From assembly GCA_014529385.2 (NCBI GenBank), contig JABFUD020000290.1, positions 1 through 64,000 of the forward strand: DNA of 64,000 nucleotides, given 5' to 3'. This document shows positions 35,427-46,572 of this stretch, piece by piece. This DNA is from Adiantum capillus-veneris. Its lineage: Eukaryota; Streptophyta; Polypodiopsida; Polypodiales; Pteridaceae. A program made the position numbers and the translations under genes. The notes beneath the pieces were generated by a model, which saw nothing but the letters and a program-made list of their open reading frames with translations, was not told the origin of the DNA and searched no databases. The first letter of the stretch is position 1. The number at the start of each line of letters is the position of its first letter.

Positions 35427-35898
35427 AAGAGAAAAGAGGTACCTCAGAGAAAGCATCATCGATTAGAGATAGATCAAAAGAAATTATAAACCACCGCAAT
35501 TAGAAGTAATTAGCCTCGCTAATTTCACTACAACCAGAAGTAATTAGCCTTGCTAATATATTTCCACCAATTTAGTAGAGAATCATCGATATTGAACCTC
35601 GTAAATCATCATCTCAACTTGAGCTTTATCCCTTTAAAAGTCTAACGGGAAAGATCTTGCTTAATCCCGATGTCAAACAACTATCAGCTCATAGCTAGTA
35701 ATAAAAGATTGCTGCCTCCACCTATTACAATTGCCATTTATGCACGTCAAAGGACACCGTTGAAATAGTATAGAATACTATGCGCTTTTAAAAGTTGGTG
35801 AAATCTCTAATTTTTAAGGACTTTAGAAAGATGCGCAATTGCCTCAGTTGTCTCATAAATAGTTCAATGTTAATGCATGTGCCTTGGAAGCTTGCCCT
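35427..35898. other. Unassigned sequence between chromovirus and hAT 2
   Basis: It has no coding signal. A short GAAGTAATTAGCCT motif occurs twice (about 35502 and 35531). The last eight bases, CTTGCCCT, are the left target duplication of hAT element 2. Confidence 0.5.
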
Positions 35899-36196
35899 CA
35901 AGGATTTAATATTTACGTAATTACGTCAAATTTTGTGTGATCACAAGGTCTTATTGACACATTTACATGATCACAGTAAACATGATCACACAGAACCCGG
36001 TTAGTGGTGACTTGCAAACCCACAAAATTCCCGTCGGGCTTTTCAGTTTTCCCAGCGGGCCTGTCGGGGTTCATTATTTTCCCTGCGGGCCCGCAGGGAA
36101 TCCTGAAAATCCTGGTGGGTTGTTAGCGTTATATATACGTGGGCCCGATAGGGCCCGCTAGGTGTATTAGCGTCTTGCTTTCGTCTTCTAAGAGAG

Positions 36197-36200
<4 letters not shown>

Positions 36201-36243
<43 letters not shown>
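36201..36243. repeat. (GA)n microsatellite
   Basis: A pure GA tract of about 43 bp in the 3' noncoding part of hAT element 2. Confidence 0.95.
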
Positions 36244-36247
<4 letters not shown>

Positions 36248-37049
36248 CGACCACCTTTGCAGGTACATCGAGAGGAGAGAGGAGAGAGGGAGAGAGGGGG
36301 TCGTGTGGGAGCATGCTCTGCGTCGCAGTGCGCGGCAACAGAGTACCTGACCACACGATCCGGGTATGTGTTGTGTGTGTGTGTATGCATTCTGTGGTAG
36401 TGTGACTTTTGTCGTAGTGCGCAGCAATAGTAAGGTACCTTACCACACAATGGGAGTGTGTGTGTAAGCTGTTCTACGGAACAGTGCTTATCACGGGGAC
36501 ATCACTTCGGTGACGCGGGGAAGATGGTATCCTTGTGGTAAGTATTGGCTTATTGTCTGGGTACTACGTCGGTAATGCGGCGAATAAGTATCCTTATGGT
36601 AATTCAACTTCCCTTCCCCTCTCAAAAACATATGGGCATCGATCGGTAACGCGGCTATATGATGTTCGTATGTAGGCTATTGTTTTTCCTTAAATTCAGG
36701 CGGCACTCGAAAGGTAACGCGGCTAATAGAGTGTCGTTTGTTAGAAGCATATGTTTTTGCATAAATGTGGCATTCAGGTCGTTAACCCTTCAAATGTTTT
36801 AAATGTTTTTGAAGATTTTAAGTCGGTGTGTACTTTGTTTGAATTAGTATGTGCGCACGGAGAAAAAAATAAGTTAAAAATTCAATATATACTGAAATGT
36901 TAAAGACCGTTAACATGTATTGTTTGATCTGAATTAAGTTCTTATAAACCACTTGTTTGAACTGCTTTTTACACGTGTAATAGATTGCAATTTTAAGTGA
37001 AGATTATATTCAATTTTATCAATATTTCCTTGCACATTTGTTAAAGTCT

Positions 37050-37829
37050 TCAAGTGGTGGTTAAGAGTTTACCTGAGATAGTGTAAGAGTGGTACCATCC
37101 ATCACTCACAATCGTACATCCTGAAAGCGAAATATTCCCAAGTATTATTTTTCCAACACGCTCTTTGACTTCGGTGTAACATTTGTCCAAGAAAACATTT
37201 CTTATCGTGTGATAAGTAGGAGCTGAAAATCCTAGACCAAACTCACCGATTTTCTTCCAAGCAGCCTTCCAATGATTGCTGTCTATCATGACCAAAGCAC
37301 TTCCAGTAAAGAATGTTGCTTTGGCGAGTGTTGTTTGTGCTTCTTCTAGAGACTGCACTCGAAAGCTTTGATGTAATGATTTTTGACGCATTTGACAAAG
37401 TCCACCTTCATTGTGACTTTTAAAAGGAACTATGCCTGGAATTTCCTCTCCTTGCGCAGGTTTTTCTCCAAGGTTAGTTGGCGTCACTACAGGATCTACG
37501 GAGTTAATATTTGGCTCTGGGAACTCTTGATTCGAAGGCACAGAGCTATATATATGTCGTCTCTTGCCACCCTTTTTGGCGAGCTCTTCTCTCAAACGCT
37601 TTGCAACTGCAGGTGCCTGAGAATGTTCACATTTCTTACAACTGTTTTTAGTGCTACCCAGAAAATGATCCCTAATACGTGGTGCACTGTCAGATTTTTT
37701 TGTGTGACAAAATTTACATTGCCACTCCATATATCGGCCGCATATGTTGTGAGCATAATCCCACTCTTTGCCAGGAGCTTTCTTATTCTTTGGCTTCTTC
37801 GTACCACTTGTGCCCACATTTTGCTCCAT
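37050..37829 (-). pseudogene. hAT transposase N-terminal part (BED finger, DUF659)
   Basis: An open frame of 259 codons from the ATG at 37829. Residues about 30-70 form a BED zinc finger (WQCKFC, then RIRDHFLG and CKKCEH). Residues about 150-250 form the start of DUF659 (FFTGSALVMID, KAAWKKIGEFG, YHTIRNVFLDKCY, CTIVSDGW). The frame then leaves the family sequence and stops, so the rest of DUF659 and the C-terminal dimerisation domain are missing through an internal deletion. It resembles element 1 closely but retains the BED ligand lost there. Confidence 0.82.
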
Positions 37830-39103
37830 TGCTTTTAAATTAGATTTGAAGAGAAAAGAACAAGATGTTTAGTTCTGAAAACATTTTTTTCTATTTTCAA
37901 TATATATTATAATTCAAAAACCATTCAATATGAAAGTAACCATGATGCACAATATAAGATTTTCAATGCACGCTAGTCAATCCACATATCGATCACCTAT
38001 ATTGTGAGCAACCATACACATTGCAATGTAGTCTATACATGGCATAATAACCATAACATTGCTATGAATCTCTCTATGCAATTATTATTATAATGATTAT
38101 TTATATGTCCACTTTGATTTGCAAACAATAAGACACATCTAATTTCATTTGCTACAAAAAAACAAACGAAAGCAATAAAATATATGATTGGTCATTTCAT
38201 GCACTAATAATCTATCGTAATACATAATGCACTCTCTGTATAAACGAATGCATGAATTAACGCAAATAAATCTTCAATATAATCACCCAATTGGGGACTA
38301 CTTGTACCCAGTGAAGGATTGTAGCCCACCCATGAAATTAATTCAATATATAAAAGCTATTTTAACCCAATCAAGGATTATAGCTCTTATATTGTAAATC
38401 AACTCAAATGCAAAACTTCAAGATATTTATATGCCTGGTACACTAGTAGAGGACATCCGATCCTTGACTATCCACTCGTCATTTACATATGCTCATCTTC
38501 TAAAACCAATTACAGCCCTCAGTTGGACCAATGGCTTCTTCGCAATGAGCATGATTCTCCAAGTTTTCGGTTGTTTTGGTTTCATATGTTTATGTCAATA
38601 AACAAATTAAAATGTTTAAGAAGTGGTTACCGAATTAAGAATCACGTTTGGCCCAAAAAAAAGGACCTGTGACTTTGTAACCTTAGGTCAATTCACAAGG
38701 AGATGACAATACCCGGCACTCGGATACACTCCGCAAGGATTTGCCTAGCTAAAAGACCGGAGTTAGCACACTATTTACTATATATAATTACTCCCGCTGA
38801 GCTTTTTCATTTTCCCGGGGGGCCCACCGGGTAAATGAAAAAGCCCGGCGGGCCCCGCAGGAAAAATGAAAAAACCCGGAGGGCTAACCGGCTCTATAGG
38901 TTTTTGTAGGTCAAAATCAAAGTCAACGTTAACAATTAACGTGATCACGTGATTTTTTTGTGTGAATACTATAGTTATTTATGTAATCACCCGATCGTGA
39001 TTACATTAATGAAATCCCTGCTTGCCCTTCACCAACTAGAAGAGGGTAAGGAGGGAAGGGGGCGGGAGAGGGGGAGGGACATTGGCATTCTCCCTAAATT
39101 CTC

Positions 39104-39421
39104 TTAAAAATAAACCCTAGGCATTACTGTGGGTGGCCACAGTGAGAAAAGAAGCGTGTTTTGGTTTTTGCAATGCTGTTGAAAATGAGGGGGGAGAATG
39201 ATATGCTTATAGAGCTCTCCATGGCTTGCAAATGTTCGTGTTCCTATGTCAACAATTGTTCTCACTTTGCAACCTGAACTCGACAAGCTAAGTCCCACTC
39301 CAAACAGTGCAACTCCACTTGCTCTTCCTCCTCTACTAAGCGTCCCATCACACCTTGTGCTCGTCTTCTTCTTCAGTCTACTAATCCGCCTTACCCATGG
39401 CATAGCCTATGCTTTGTTACC
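39104..39421 (-). other. Copy B counterpart of the open frame and primer-like site
   Basis: Equivalent to 3604-3937, with a 99-codon open frame (39403-39104) that shares most residues with the copy A frame. The primer-like sequence is TGGTAACAAAGC here. No domain is recognised. Confidence 0.25.
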
Positions 39422-39448
39422 ATTATGAAGTAGGGGTATTGAACTCCA

Positions 39449-40146
39449 TATACTTAAAAGTGATTCCATATACTTTATGAATTGTTTATACGATTATACC
39501 GGCTATATAACTCCCTGACTTTATCTCACCCAAGCTGTCAACCGATTTAAGCACTCCCCTCCAGGACAGAATATCATAACATTAATCACGGGTCTGCATT
39601 GGACATTTGACCATCCATCATTGACTATAGTGCATCCTGTATTATCAACTGATTTCAAGATCAATCCATCAACTTCTTTTTGGGTGTCGCCAAAGCATTT
39701 ATCCAAGAAGGTTGTCCGCACTTGATGATATGCTGAAGGGGAAAATCCAGCTCCATACTCACCAATCTTCTTTCATGCATGCTGCCATGACTCTCGTGTG
39801 ACCATCAACATAGAACCTCCTGTAAAATAGATAGCTTGTGCAAGAGCAATTGATCGAAAGCTTTGCTCTAGACTTACTTGCCTGGTTCTATGCATTTCAA
39901 ACTGGTACTCAGACGATCCATCTTGAGTGCTAGCTCTTTGTGTGTGTGTGTGTGTGTGTGTTGATTGGCATGGAGGGTGCACCACTATTTTGTCCACCTT
40001 GAGTTGAGACAGCATTGCGTGGGTGCTCTGAAGCATAACAGCTTGGAGTCGATATTCTAGGTCGCCTTATTTGATACTTCACCACCAGTTGATGGGCGAC
40101 TAGAATTAGTTGCATTGATGTTCTGAGAGCAAGCATTGGCGTCCAT
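39449..40146 (-). pseudogene. hAT transposase fragment (DUF659), copy B
   Basis: Counterpart of 3958-4670. From the possible ATG at 40146 the reading goes through broken frames to SLEQSFRS, IYFTGGSMLMV, TTFLDKCFGDTQKEVDGLI, CTIVNDGWSNVQCRP and VINVMIF. It contains a (TG)n tract near 39940-39960 that is much shorter in copy A. Confidence 0.75.
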
Positions 40147-40272
40147 GACAAGTTCACAAGCCACCTATACATTCATACAATCGTAAAAATAGTAAGTTTT
40201 TGAAAAACAAATTTTAGTTGAACAATTATACACGAAAGTAAAATAATATACATATAAACATAAAGTAAAAAA

Positions 40273-40663
40273 TGATCCCCAAGCACTTGCAACCACCTCC
40301 GCAAGGATGCTCCCTACCCAAACCTGTTTCCAGACGGATAGACACCCAAGGGAGGTAACTATACGTAAGAAACAATACGTAAATGTAGTGATAAGGAGCG
40401 CTCCATTCCAACTATAGAAATGAGCCCCAAGCACTTGCACCACCTATACCCTCCGCAAGGATGCTCCCTACCCAAACTTGTTTCCAGGCGGATAGACACC
40501 CAAGGGAGGTAACTATACGTAACAAACAATACACAGGTGTAGTGATAGGGAGCTATCCATTCCAACCATAGAAATGAGTGCCAAACACTTGCACCACATA
40601 TACCCTCTGCAAGGATGCTCCCTACCCAAACCTGTTTCCAGACGGATAGACACCCAAGGGAAA
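40273..40663. repeat. Three tandem repeats of about 150 bp, copy B
   Basis: Same array as 4801-5186, with the same unit order and a few substitutions. The array therefore existed before the segmental duplication. Confidence 0.9.
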
Positions 40664-42316
40664 GTCAGTTGTAACAAATCATGTTGTTAAAAAACATAGG
40701 AATCAAAGCTACTTGAATGAAAACCAAGACCTCAAATAAGCCAACAAGTGTGCCAAAACAGACGGAGGCAACTATGAGACATTGTTTATATCTAGCCACC
40801 TCCAGAAATGGGGGAAAAGAGGAGGATATATCCGAGTCCGCTAGGCATGACTGTTGGCCCGTCGGGGTAACTTAAAAGACGGCTGGGCTAACAGGAAAGG
40901 CCGGTTCTAGCTGGTTCTTGTGAATTTGATGTTATTATCACTCTCGTGGAGTGTTAATAATATGAGTTATTACCACTTCGCACTTCACGTGAAGACGTGA
41001 ATGAAATCCCTGAACTCCACGTTGAGAAGTGGGAAAAGGTGGCTTATTTCTTAAAATCCGCCTCTTTTTAAATGTTTCCAATTGTGAAAAAACTGTAGAC
41101 ATCCAATCTAACCAGAAAGAGGTCAAATCAATGCCTCTCACCTCTCTCTTTTCAAGAGAGTGTGGCCTCAAGGCTTGACCTCCAATGCCCCAAAATGTGC
41201 ACATTTTTCGAGCGCGTGAATAGATCCCTAGACCTCTCCGACATGGTTTACCTACCCACAGAGAAATCAACCTTACCTTGCGATACCATCTCAAAATATA
41301 GTGAAATTTAGAATGTAAGTATGGTCATCATTTTGTCCCATTTTAGACATTCATTAAGTTAGATAATGACTCGATAAGGTCGTACATGTTCTAGATCCTC
41401 AATATGAAGTATATATACTCTCACAAGTATACATTTGGTGTATGTGAGTTACATGTGGATTACCATGAATCACATAAATTTTTATGCCTTTCATGTTGCA
41501 TACCTCACCTGCGCATAGCTGGGGTTTCTCGATTGTGACTGAAATCCTTTCCTTAGCCTTGCTTTGATGAGCATGCATGATGATACACAAAAGATATTAA
41601 TATGCCTTCATAGCATTGATGCATTAGCATGGTCATTCACCAATGGTAAGAGTACTACCCCACTCATGTCTTTGTAATTATCGATTGAAGAAATGTATCA
41701 CAATACGAAATTCAATGGACAAATATGTTTTCAAAAGTAGCCTTCTTAACATTTTGAATACAAAATTTGTGTACGAGAAATTAGCATGTTTCTAGTATCA
41801 TCTCCGCGTAGTGATCATTCCATATAATAAAATATACGCAAGCATTGGGAAAATTAACGAATTGTTAACTATATAACATCTAAGCTAGCCACTAGACAAA
41901 GACAGTAAAGTTTAGATCCAACTTTGTGCTCTTTAATTATGTACTCTCTCTCTGCATTGAGATTGGCATGGTTCCTGCAGTTCGTATTTTGGTCTACCAG
42001 ATGATCTCTTGGCCATTCGCAAGCTGATCCACTGTAGTAGCATGCACGTGAGATTTGGTGGCACATGAAATAATTACCAGCGGCAATACATACTGATGAG
42101 GAAACAGAAAACCTAATTAAGTCTAATTATGCTGCAGGGCAATTACAAGTCTTGAGAATATGAGTAACTATGTAACACCACCTTCCTAACCAGGCTTTTA
42201 TGTAGTATCTAGCTTTCCTATAAGGCAAAGCACGTTAAACAGGTTATCTTCCTAACTAGCTTTCACAAGGCAAAACGCAAAACACAGTTACAGAAAATGG
42301 TCACCCACATCACTCT

Positions 42317-44476
42317 TCAACGTACCCAGACCTTCCTGCAACCCTGTCTTTCCTTTAGCTTCACCGCCTCTATCACATTGCTTGTTTGATGCCCAAAATA
42401 AGCCTTGAAGTGCTTATTTATCAGATCCAAGCAACGACGATCAAGCAATTTCTTGGAGAGACAAAACACCAGTTTCAGGACGCCAAGATCACCACTAGCA
42501 GTCTCAAGAATGGCTTCCACAAAGTCCTCCACACGAGGCAAATCAGCAGGAGGCTGAAAACATGAGGAATAAGCCGTAGCATAGGCCTCTGCGAAAGCTG
42601 TCCGCAGCCACTTGGTTTCTTTATCTGCCAGCTTCAACAATCTGATGTACTTCTCAAGCTCCAGAGCCACCTTATATAGCTCCACGGCACGAACCCGTTC
42701 CAATTCATTTGGTGCAGATATCTGAAAAAACAGCTTTACATACTGTTTAGCAAGCTGCTCAAGTTGCGGCAACTCTCTCTCAAAATGGCACCTTGGGCAT
42801 CGACATGCAAATGATTCTATTCTTGAGAAGTATGGTAGCAGAGGTGAAGTGTAGGTCCGGTGAAGCTCTGTCCCTGCTTTCATGTCCCTTGAGGCCAAAA
42901 CCACCTTAATATTACCAACAAGCCGAACACACACATTAGGAATACAGCTGTTGTTCATAAGGGATAAAAGCAACCATAAACCTCCCATCAAATCAGTTTC
43001 ATCAACCAATCGAGACTCAATGTCCGTTGCTGCAAAAATTATGGCACGCAATCGGCTTACATCCAAGAGCAGTGGCACCTCTGTCTCATCTTCTTCAGAC
43101 TGCAAAGGATCTGGAATTGGTTTAAACAAGGAGATGTTAGGAGCAGGCTTTGCAGGATGCTGCCCTTCATACATGGCATAAAGCCTGGAAAGATTTCTCG
43201 GTGTAGCTAAACAGCTGCGAATCACCTCAGCTAGCAACCCAGGCTGCACCTTCTGTATATCATCACTTCTAGACACCCAATTCCCAACGCTCACCTTCAC
43301 AGCAGCAAATGAATCGATGACCATTAACAAGTCACCTGCAGATACATCTGAAGTCAAGAAAAGGCCCCGTCCCCCAGAATCTGAAGAGAGCCCAATTCTC
43401 ACGGGGCCAACGAACTCCGCAAGAGGAGAAGCCAATTTGGCTTCACAACCATTCTGAAAGAATTCTGATAGGTCATGGTTGCCCAGCATGCTTTGCTCGT
43501 TGAGAAGAGCCGCATCCTTGTACACTTCTTGAAGGCGATCGGATACAGCAGGTGGCAGTAGGTCCATCTGCTCCGTCATGAACTTGAAGGCGGTCTGGTA
43601 CCGATACATCTTCCAAAGGGCTCGGACCTTTCGGAAGATGCTTTTGACGTGGGAAGCATCAATTGCAAGAGCAGATTCAGCGTCAGCCAAGCCTTTGTCG
43701 AAGCATTCCAGCTTAAGCCAAGATTCAGCTCTGTTAGACAGAGCGAGCAATTTATTTTCAGCATCTTCGGCCTGAGCTATCTCGACAGATCTGGAGTAGA
43801 ATGCAATAGCAGCTGCATACTTCCCCTTGCTGTGCTCCATATTCCCGAGCTCTAGACATGCGACGGCACAATTAACGTGTCTTCCAAGAGCCAAATCAGG
43901 TTTAACGTAGAAGGCCACCACTTCTAACGAAGCTGGATTCGGCAGCCAGATGTAGGTTGCACGCCCAAAGTGGTCTTTGATGAGACAAGGCTCCTTGATG
44001 ATAACTTGGGAGCCTGGGGGAGGCACCTGCAGTGTCAGATTATGAAATAAATCATTCATTACCAGCCTTGCCGCCGCGTCGCTCTCCTTCTCCTCGAAGA
44101 TGCTCACGAGAAACTTCCCGTAGAGGAGGAGAGGTGCATCTACTGCCAGGAAGCCGTGCAAGTACTTTCCCTGGTGCCACTTTCCTACGCGCAAATCTGC
44201 GAGTGTGGTTGAGGTCAAGCCTGGATTAGAAGCAGCCGGAGCCAGAGATGCAGGTTTTAAGAAGGGATCGTGCTGAAGGAGCGAGTGCTGCAATACTGTC
44301 CGCATACTCTTTGCTTCAGGAGGCATGGTCTTTACAAGCGCCTGCAGCTGGAGGTGAGCCGCTAAAATCCCTGGCTTGTTGAACGAGTGCAATGAATCCA
44401 GAGCCTCCTGCGAGTCATCCGAGAATGACGTTGTCGACAGAAAACGACACAACTCCATAGCTGATTCGGCGTCCAT
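42317..44476 (-). CDS. TPR and SET domain protein (SMYD-like), copy B
   Basis: An intact 719-codon frame from the ATG at 44476, equal in length to copy A and about 96-97% identical by eye (some 25 substitutions, no indels). TPR-like repeats lie at about 198-303, the SET domain at about 352-551 and the CRCPRC cluster at 558-563. NNSCIPN and the late Tyr at 542 are conserved. Substitutions include S359-region SST to SSD just before GGRGLF, and VCVRR to VCVRL just after NNSCIPN. No stop or frameshift has accumulated, so both copies may be expressed. Function as a lysine methyltransferase is inferred from the family. Confidence 0.88.
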   Translation of the reverse strand: MDAESAMELCRFLSTTSFSDDSQEALDSLHSFNKPGILAAHLQLQALVKTMPPEAKSMRTVLQHSLLQHDPFLKPASLAPAASNPGLTSTTLADLRVGKWHQGKYLHGFLAVDAPLLLYGKFLVSIFEEKESDAAARLVMNDLFHNLTLQVPPPGSQVIIKEPCLIKDHFGRATYIWLPNPASLEVVAFYVKPDLALGRHVNCAVACLELGNMEHSKGKYAAAIAFYSRSVEIAQAEDAENKLLALSNRAESWLKLECFDKGLADAESALAIDASHVKSIFRKVRALWKMYRYQTAFKFMTEQMDLLPPAVSDRLQEVYKDAALLNEQSMLGNHDLSEFFQNGCEAKLASPLAEFVGPVRIGLSSDSGGRGLFLTSDVSAGDLLMVIDSFAAVKVSVGNWVSRSDDIQKVQPGLLAEVIRSCLATPRNLSRLYAMYEGQHPAKPAPNISLFKPIPDPLQSEEDETEVPLLLDVSRLRAIIFAATDIESRLVDETDLMGGLWLLLSLMNNSCIPNVCVRLVGNIKVVLASRDMKAGTELHRTYTSPLLPYFSRIESFACRCPRCHFERELPQLEQLAKQYVKLFFQISAPNELERVRAVELYKVALELEKYIRLLKLADKETKWLRTAFAEAYATAYSSCFQPPADLPRVEDFVEAILETASGDLGVLKLVFCLSKKLLDRRCLDLINKHFKAYFGHQTSNVIEAVKLKERQGCRKVWVR

Positions 44477-44781
44477 GCAGTCGCACAAGAACAAGCCGTG
44501 CAAAGCGTGAAAGTGGCGGGTCTTTTAAATGATGTGAGGCTCTTCAAAATTGTAGTTTTGGCGGCAACATTCAAAAGTTTCGTTTGGAGCGTTGCTAAGG
44601 GTACCTCCACACGCTGGGGGGGTACCCCCTCCACTAGCTACACCTCTTTGAGGTGTAGTTACAAAACAAACACAAAACTCAAGCCAACGCCTGTGTGTGC
44701 GTGAGAGTGGCCCAGTCAAATCAAAGGCCTCATCGTCACTTTTCCGATTACCCCCTCCGTGTTGGTGGTACCTAATATGAC
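44477..44781 (-). promoter_or_regulatory. Upstream region of TPR+SET copy B
   Basis: Conserved with 9345-9648. Beyond 44781 an unrelated repeat begins, so copy B keeps only about 300 bp of original upstream sequence. Confidence 0.45.
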
Positions 44782-44785
44782 TACA

Positions 44786-45765
44786 TGTTCTAGGGAAGCT
44801 ATGGTTCAATTTTGTGAAATCTGCTTTTGGAGTGCTTCTCACGCTATTTTTAACTTTTCATGATTTTTAGTGCTTTTTAGTGAAAAGTGAGTCTGCTTTC
44901 TTATTCTAGTGAGCGAGAGAAACCCGTAATTTAATTTTAGAAAATTTTGCTTTTTATGCCATTTTTAGCTTTTCGTGCTTTTCAGCGTTGTTGAAAATCA
45001 ATGTGCTTTTTAGGCTGAACTAAACATAAAAATATCAATTTTAGTCACCGTTGGAATTAAAAATGATCACTCAGAGCAAAAACGGGACCAAATAGGATTT
45101 TTACAAGAATTATTTTTATAAAAAGCAATACCGTAAATACGTCACGGCAGTATGGGAAAGTCATAATTATGTCGGGACATTACAATGCAGCATAGTCTAG
45201 CTAAGGTCCATTAGTTGACCAAATACTGTCCAATTAGTCAATTTTGTTGTAAAAATTGAATGTTAAATGGAAACATTGACCACCAAAAGCAAAAGCATAT
45301 TTTTAGCAAAGTGCACAAAGAGCTGGAGCTATTCCTAGCCCAAAATCTAGTGCTAGTTTTTGGCTTGGACATCACTCTGGCCTGTTTCACTTGCCTATAA
45401 ATTTCCAGTTAGTGCTCATGAGTTTTCAGTGCCGTCTATTGCGTCTACTACTGCAAGGCTATACGTATTTATTATATGGAGTGCTGCAAGATCTTCATCA
45501 CCATCTCCATAAGCTCTTCTCTCTAGTATACCGGAAGAAGAAGAAGAAGAAGGAGAAGAAGGATATTCTCTCTCTACTTTCTTACTATCTTCTCTCTCGT
45601 TTCACGGTGTAAGCGCTCTCCGGAAGCTCTCGTGGTGGATACCTCTACATAGCTCTCATCACCACTCTCTTGTGGAAAAGCAAGAAGCCTTTCAACAAAC
45701 CCTAATCTATTATAAAGCACGGTGAGAAGCCCTTAACTCCATAGCCATCATCATCTCTCTCTCTA
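44786..45765 (+). repeat. 1 kb direct repeat, left copy
   Basis: Matches 59211-60187 from TGTTCTAG to CATCTCTCTCTCTA with moderate divergence. It contains a TATA-like CCTATAAATT near 45395 and a CT- and GAAGAA-rich leader, so it looks like a promoter plus untranslated leader. It could be an LTR of an older element or a gene-derived promoter repeat. No PBS follows it. Confidence 0.7.
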
Positions 45766-45915
45766 TATCGTTTTCTGAGTAGTCACCCTCTCGATGATTG
45801 TTTTTCCTATATGAGTGCACGTACAGATTAACCGACTATGTATGAAGTTGCCCCATGATTATTTCATCATGTTTAACTTGCTGATTTATGCACATGATGC
45901 GTTTATGATCACGTG

Positions 45916-46232
45916 TGTTAACCCTCACAGCTCACGGACACCATATCACCTACGACGGACGTTGTATTATTTACTTGGTAGAGTCAGGTACCGGGCTTGT
46001 CGGTCCAATAGGAAAAGGTTTAGAGTGATCGCCGATGAGAGGCGCACTCTAATTGGAACATTCAAGGGATTAGTTGGCTAAGCATGGGCACCCAAGTGTG
46101 AATGGGGCGAGCTCATATAAAAGTCAACTAAACCTAAAATTCACTTGTTTCTCTCATTTGTGCAATTGAAGAGTGCTCTTACTCCATCTCCATCTTCTTC
46201 TTCTTCATCTCCTTGTGTGTGTGTGTGTATAC

Positions 46233-46273
<41 letters not shown>

Positions 46274-46509
46274 CAATTGAGCATTGCGGCGGCACGAAGG
46301 CGACGAGGCGGTTGAGCGCGGCGTAGCGGCGTTTCCCTCTTCTTCGCGACGAGGAATCCTCCACAAAGCAAGCGTAGAGAGGTGAGTGACACACCATCGT
46401 CATCTTTGAGCTTACTAGTTTAGGCTTGTTGTGTGCTTGGAGCCATTTGTGGCTCGCATATAGTGTATCGGCAAGCTCCTTGCATTGGCACGTGCGACAT
46501 ACGCGCACA
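45916..46509 (+). repeat. 5' LTR of the gag-only element
   Basis: About 594 bp, with a TATA-like CATATAAAAGTC near 46113 and a (GA)n tract of about 36 bp at 46235-46270. Collinear with 54300-54931. Confidence 0.92.
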
Positions 46510-46513
46510 TTTT

Positions 46514-46572
46514 TGGCGCCGCTCCAGGAATGCCATACACTAAGCGCCGCTACCGGGAATGCCATACACTAA
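46514..46572 (+). promoter_or_regulatory. Primer binding site, tRNA-Asp-like, duplicated
   Basis: TGGCGCCGCTCCAGG starts five bases after the LTR and resembles the plant tRNA-Asp primer site of Tat/Athila elements. A 29-bp unit containing it is repeated at once (from 46544, GCGCCGCTACCGGGAATG), and the second copy is the closer match to the expected CCGGGG portion. Confidence 0.65.

Larger units (their letters stand above)
35899..39020 (-). mobile_element. hAT element 2, complete ends, defective transposase
   Basis: The element is bounded by exact 8-bp target duplications CTTGCCCT at 35891-35898 and 39021-39028. Termini are CAAGGATTTAATATTTACG on the left and, inverted on the right, CAGGGATTTCATTAATG. 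Both flanks carry GC-rich subterminal blocks (about 36020-36150 and 38800-38890). Repeated GGTAACGCGGCTA-type motifs lie at about 36511, 36570, 36642 and 36711. Length is 3122 bp. The transposase (37829-37050) is cut short, so it would need help in trans. Confidence 0.9.
39049..44781. repeat. Segmental duplication, copy B
   Basis: Collinear with 3565-9648. It starts at AGGAGGGAAGGGGG (39049), the sequence that follows the CACTA terminus in copy A, and ends at AATATGAC (44781). It contains a hAT fragment, the 150-bp repeats and the second TPR+SET gene. Its left flank was later hit by hAT element 2 only 28 bp away. Confidence 0.92.
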
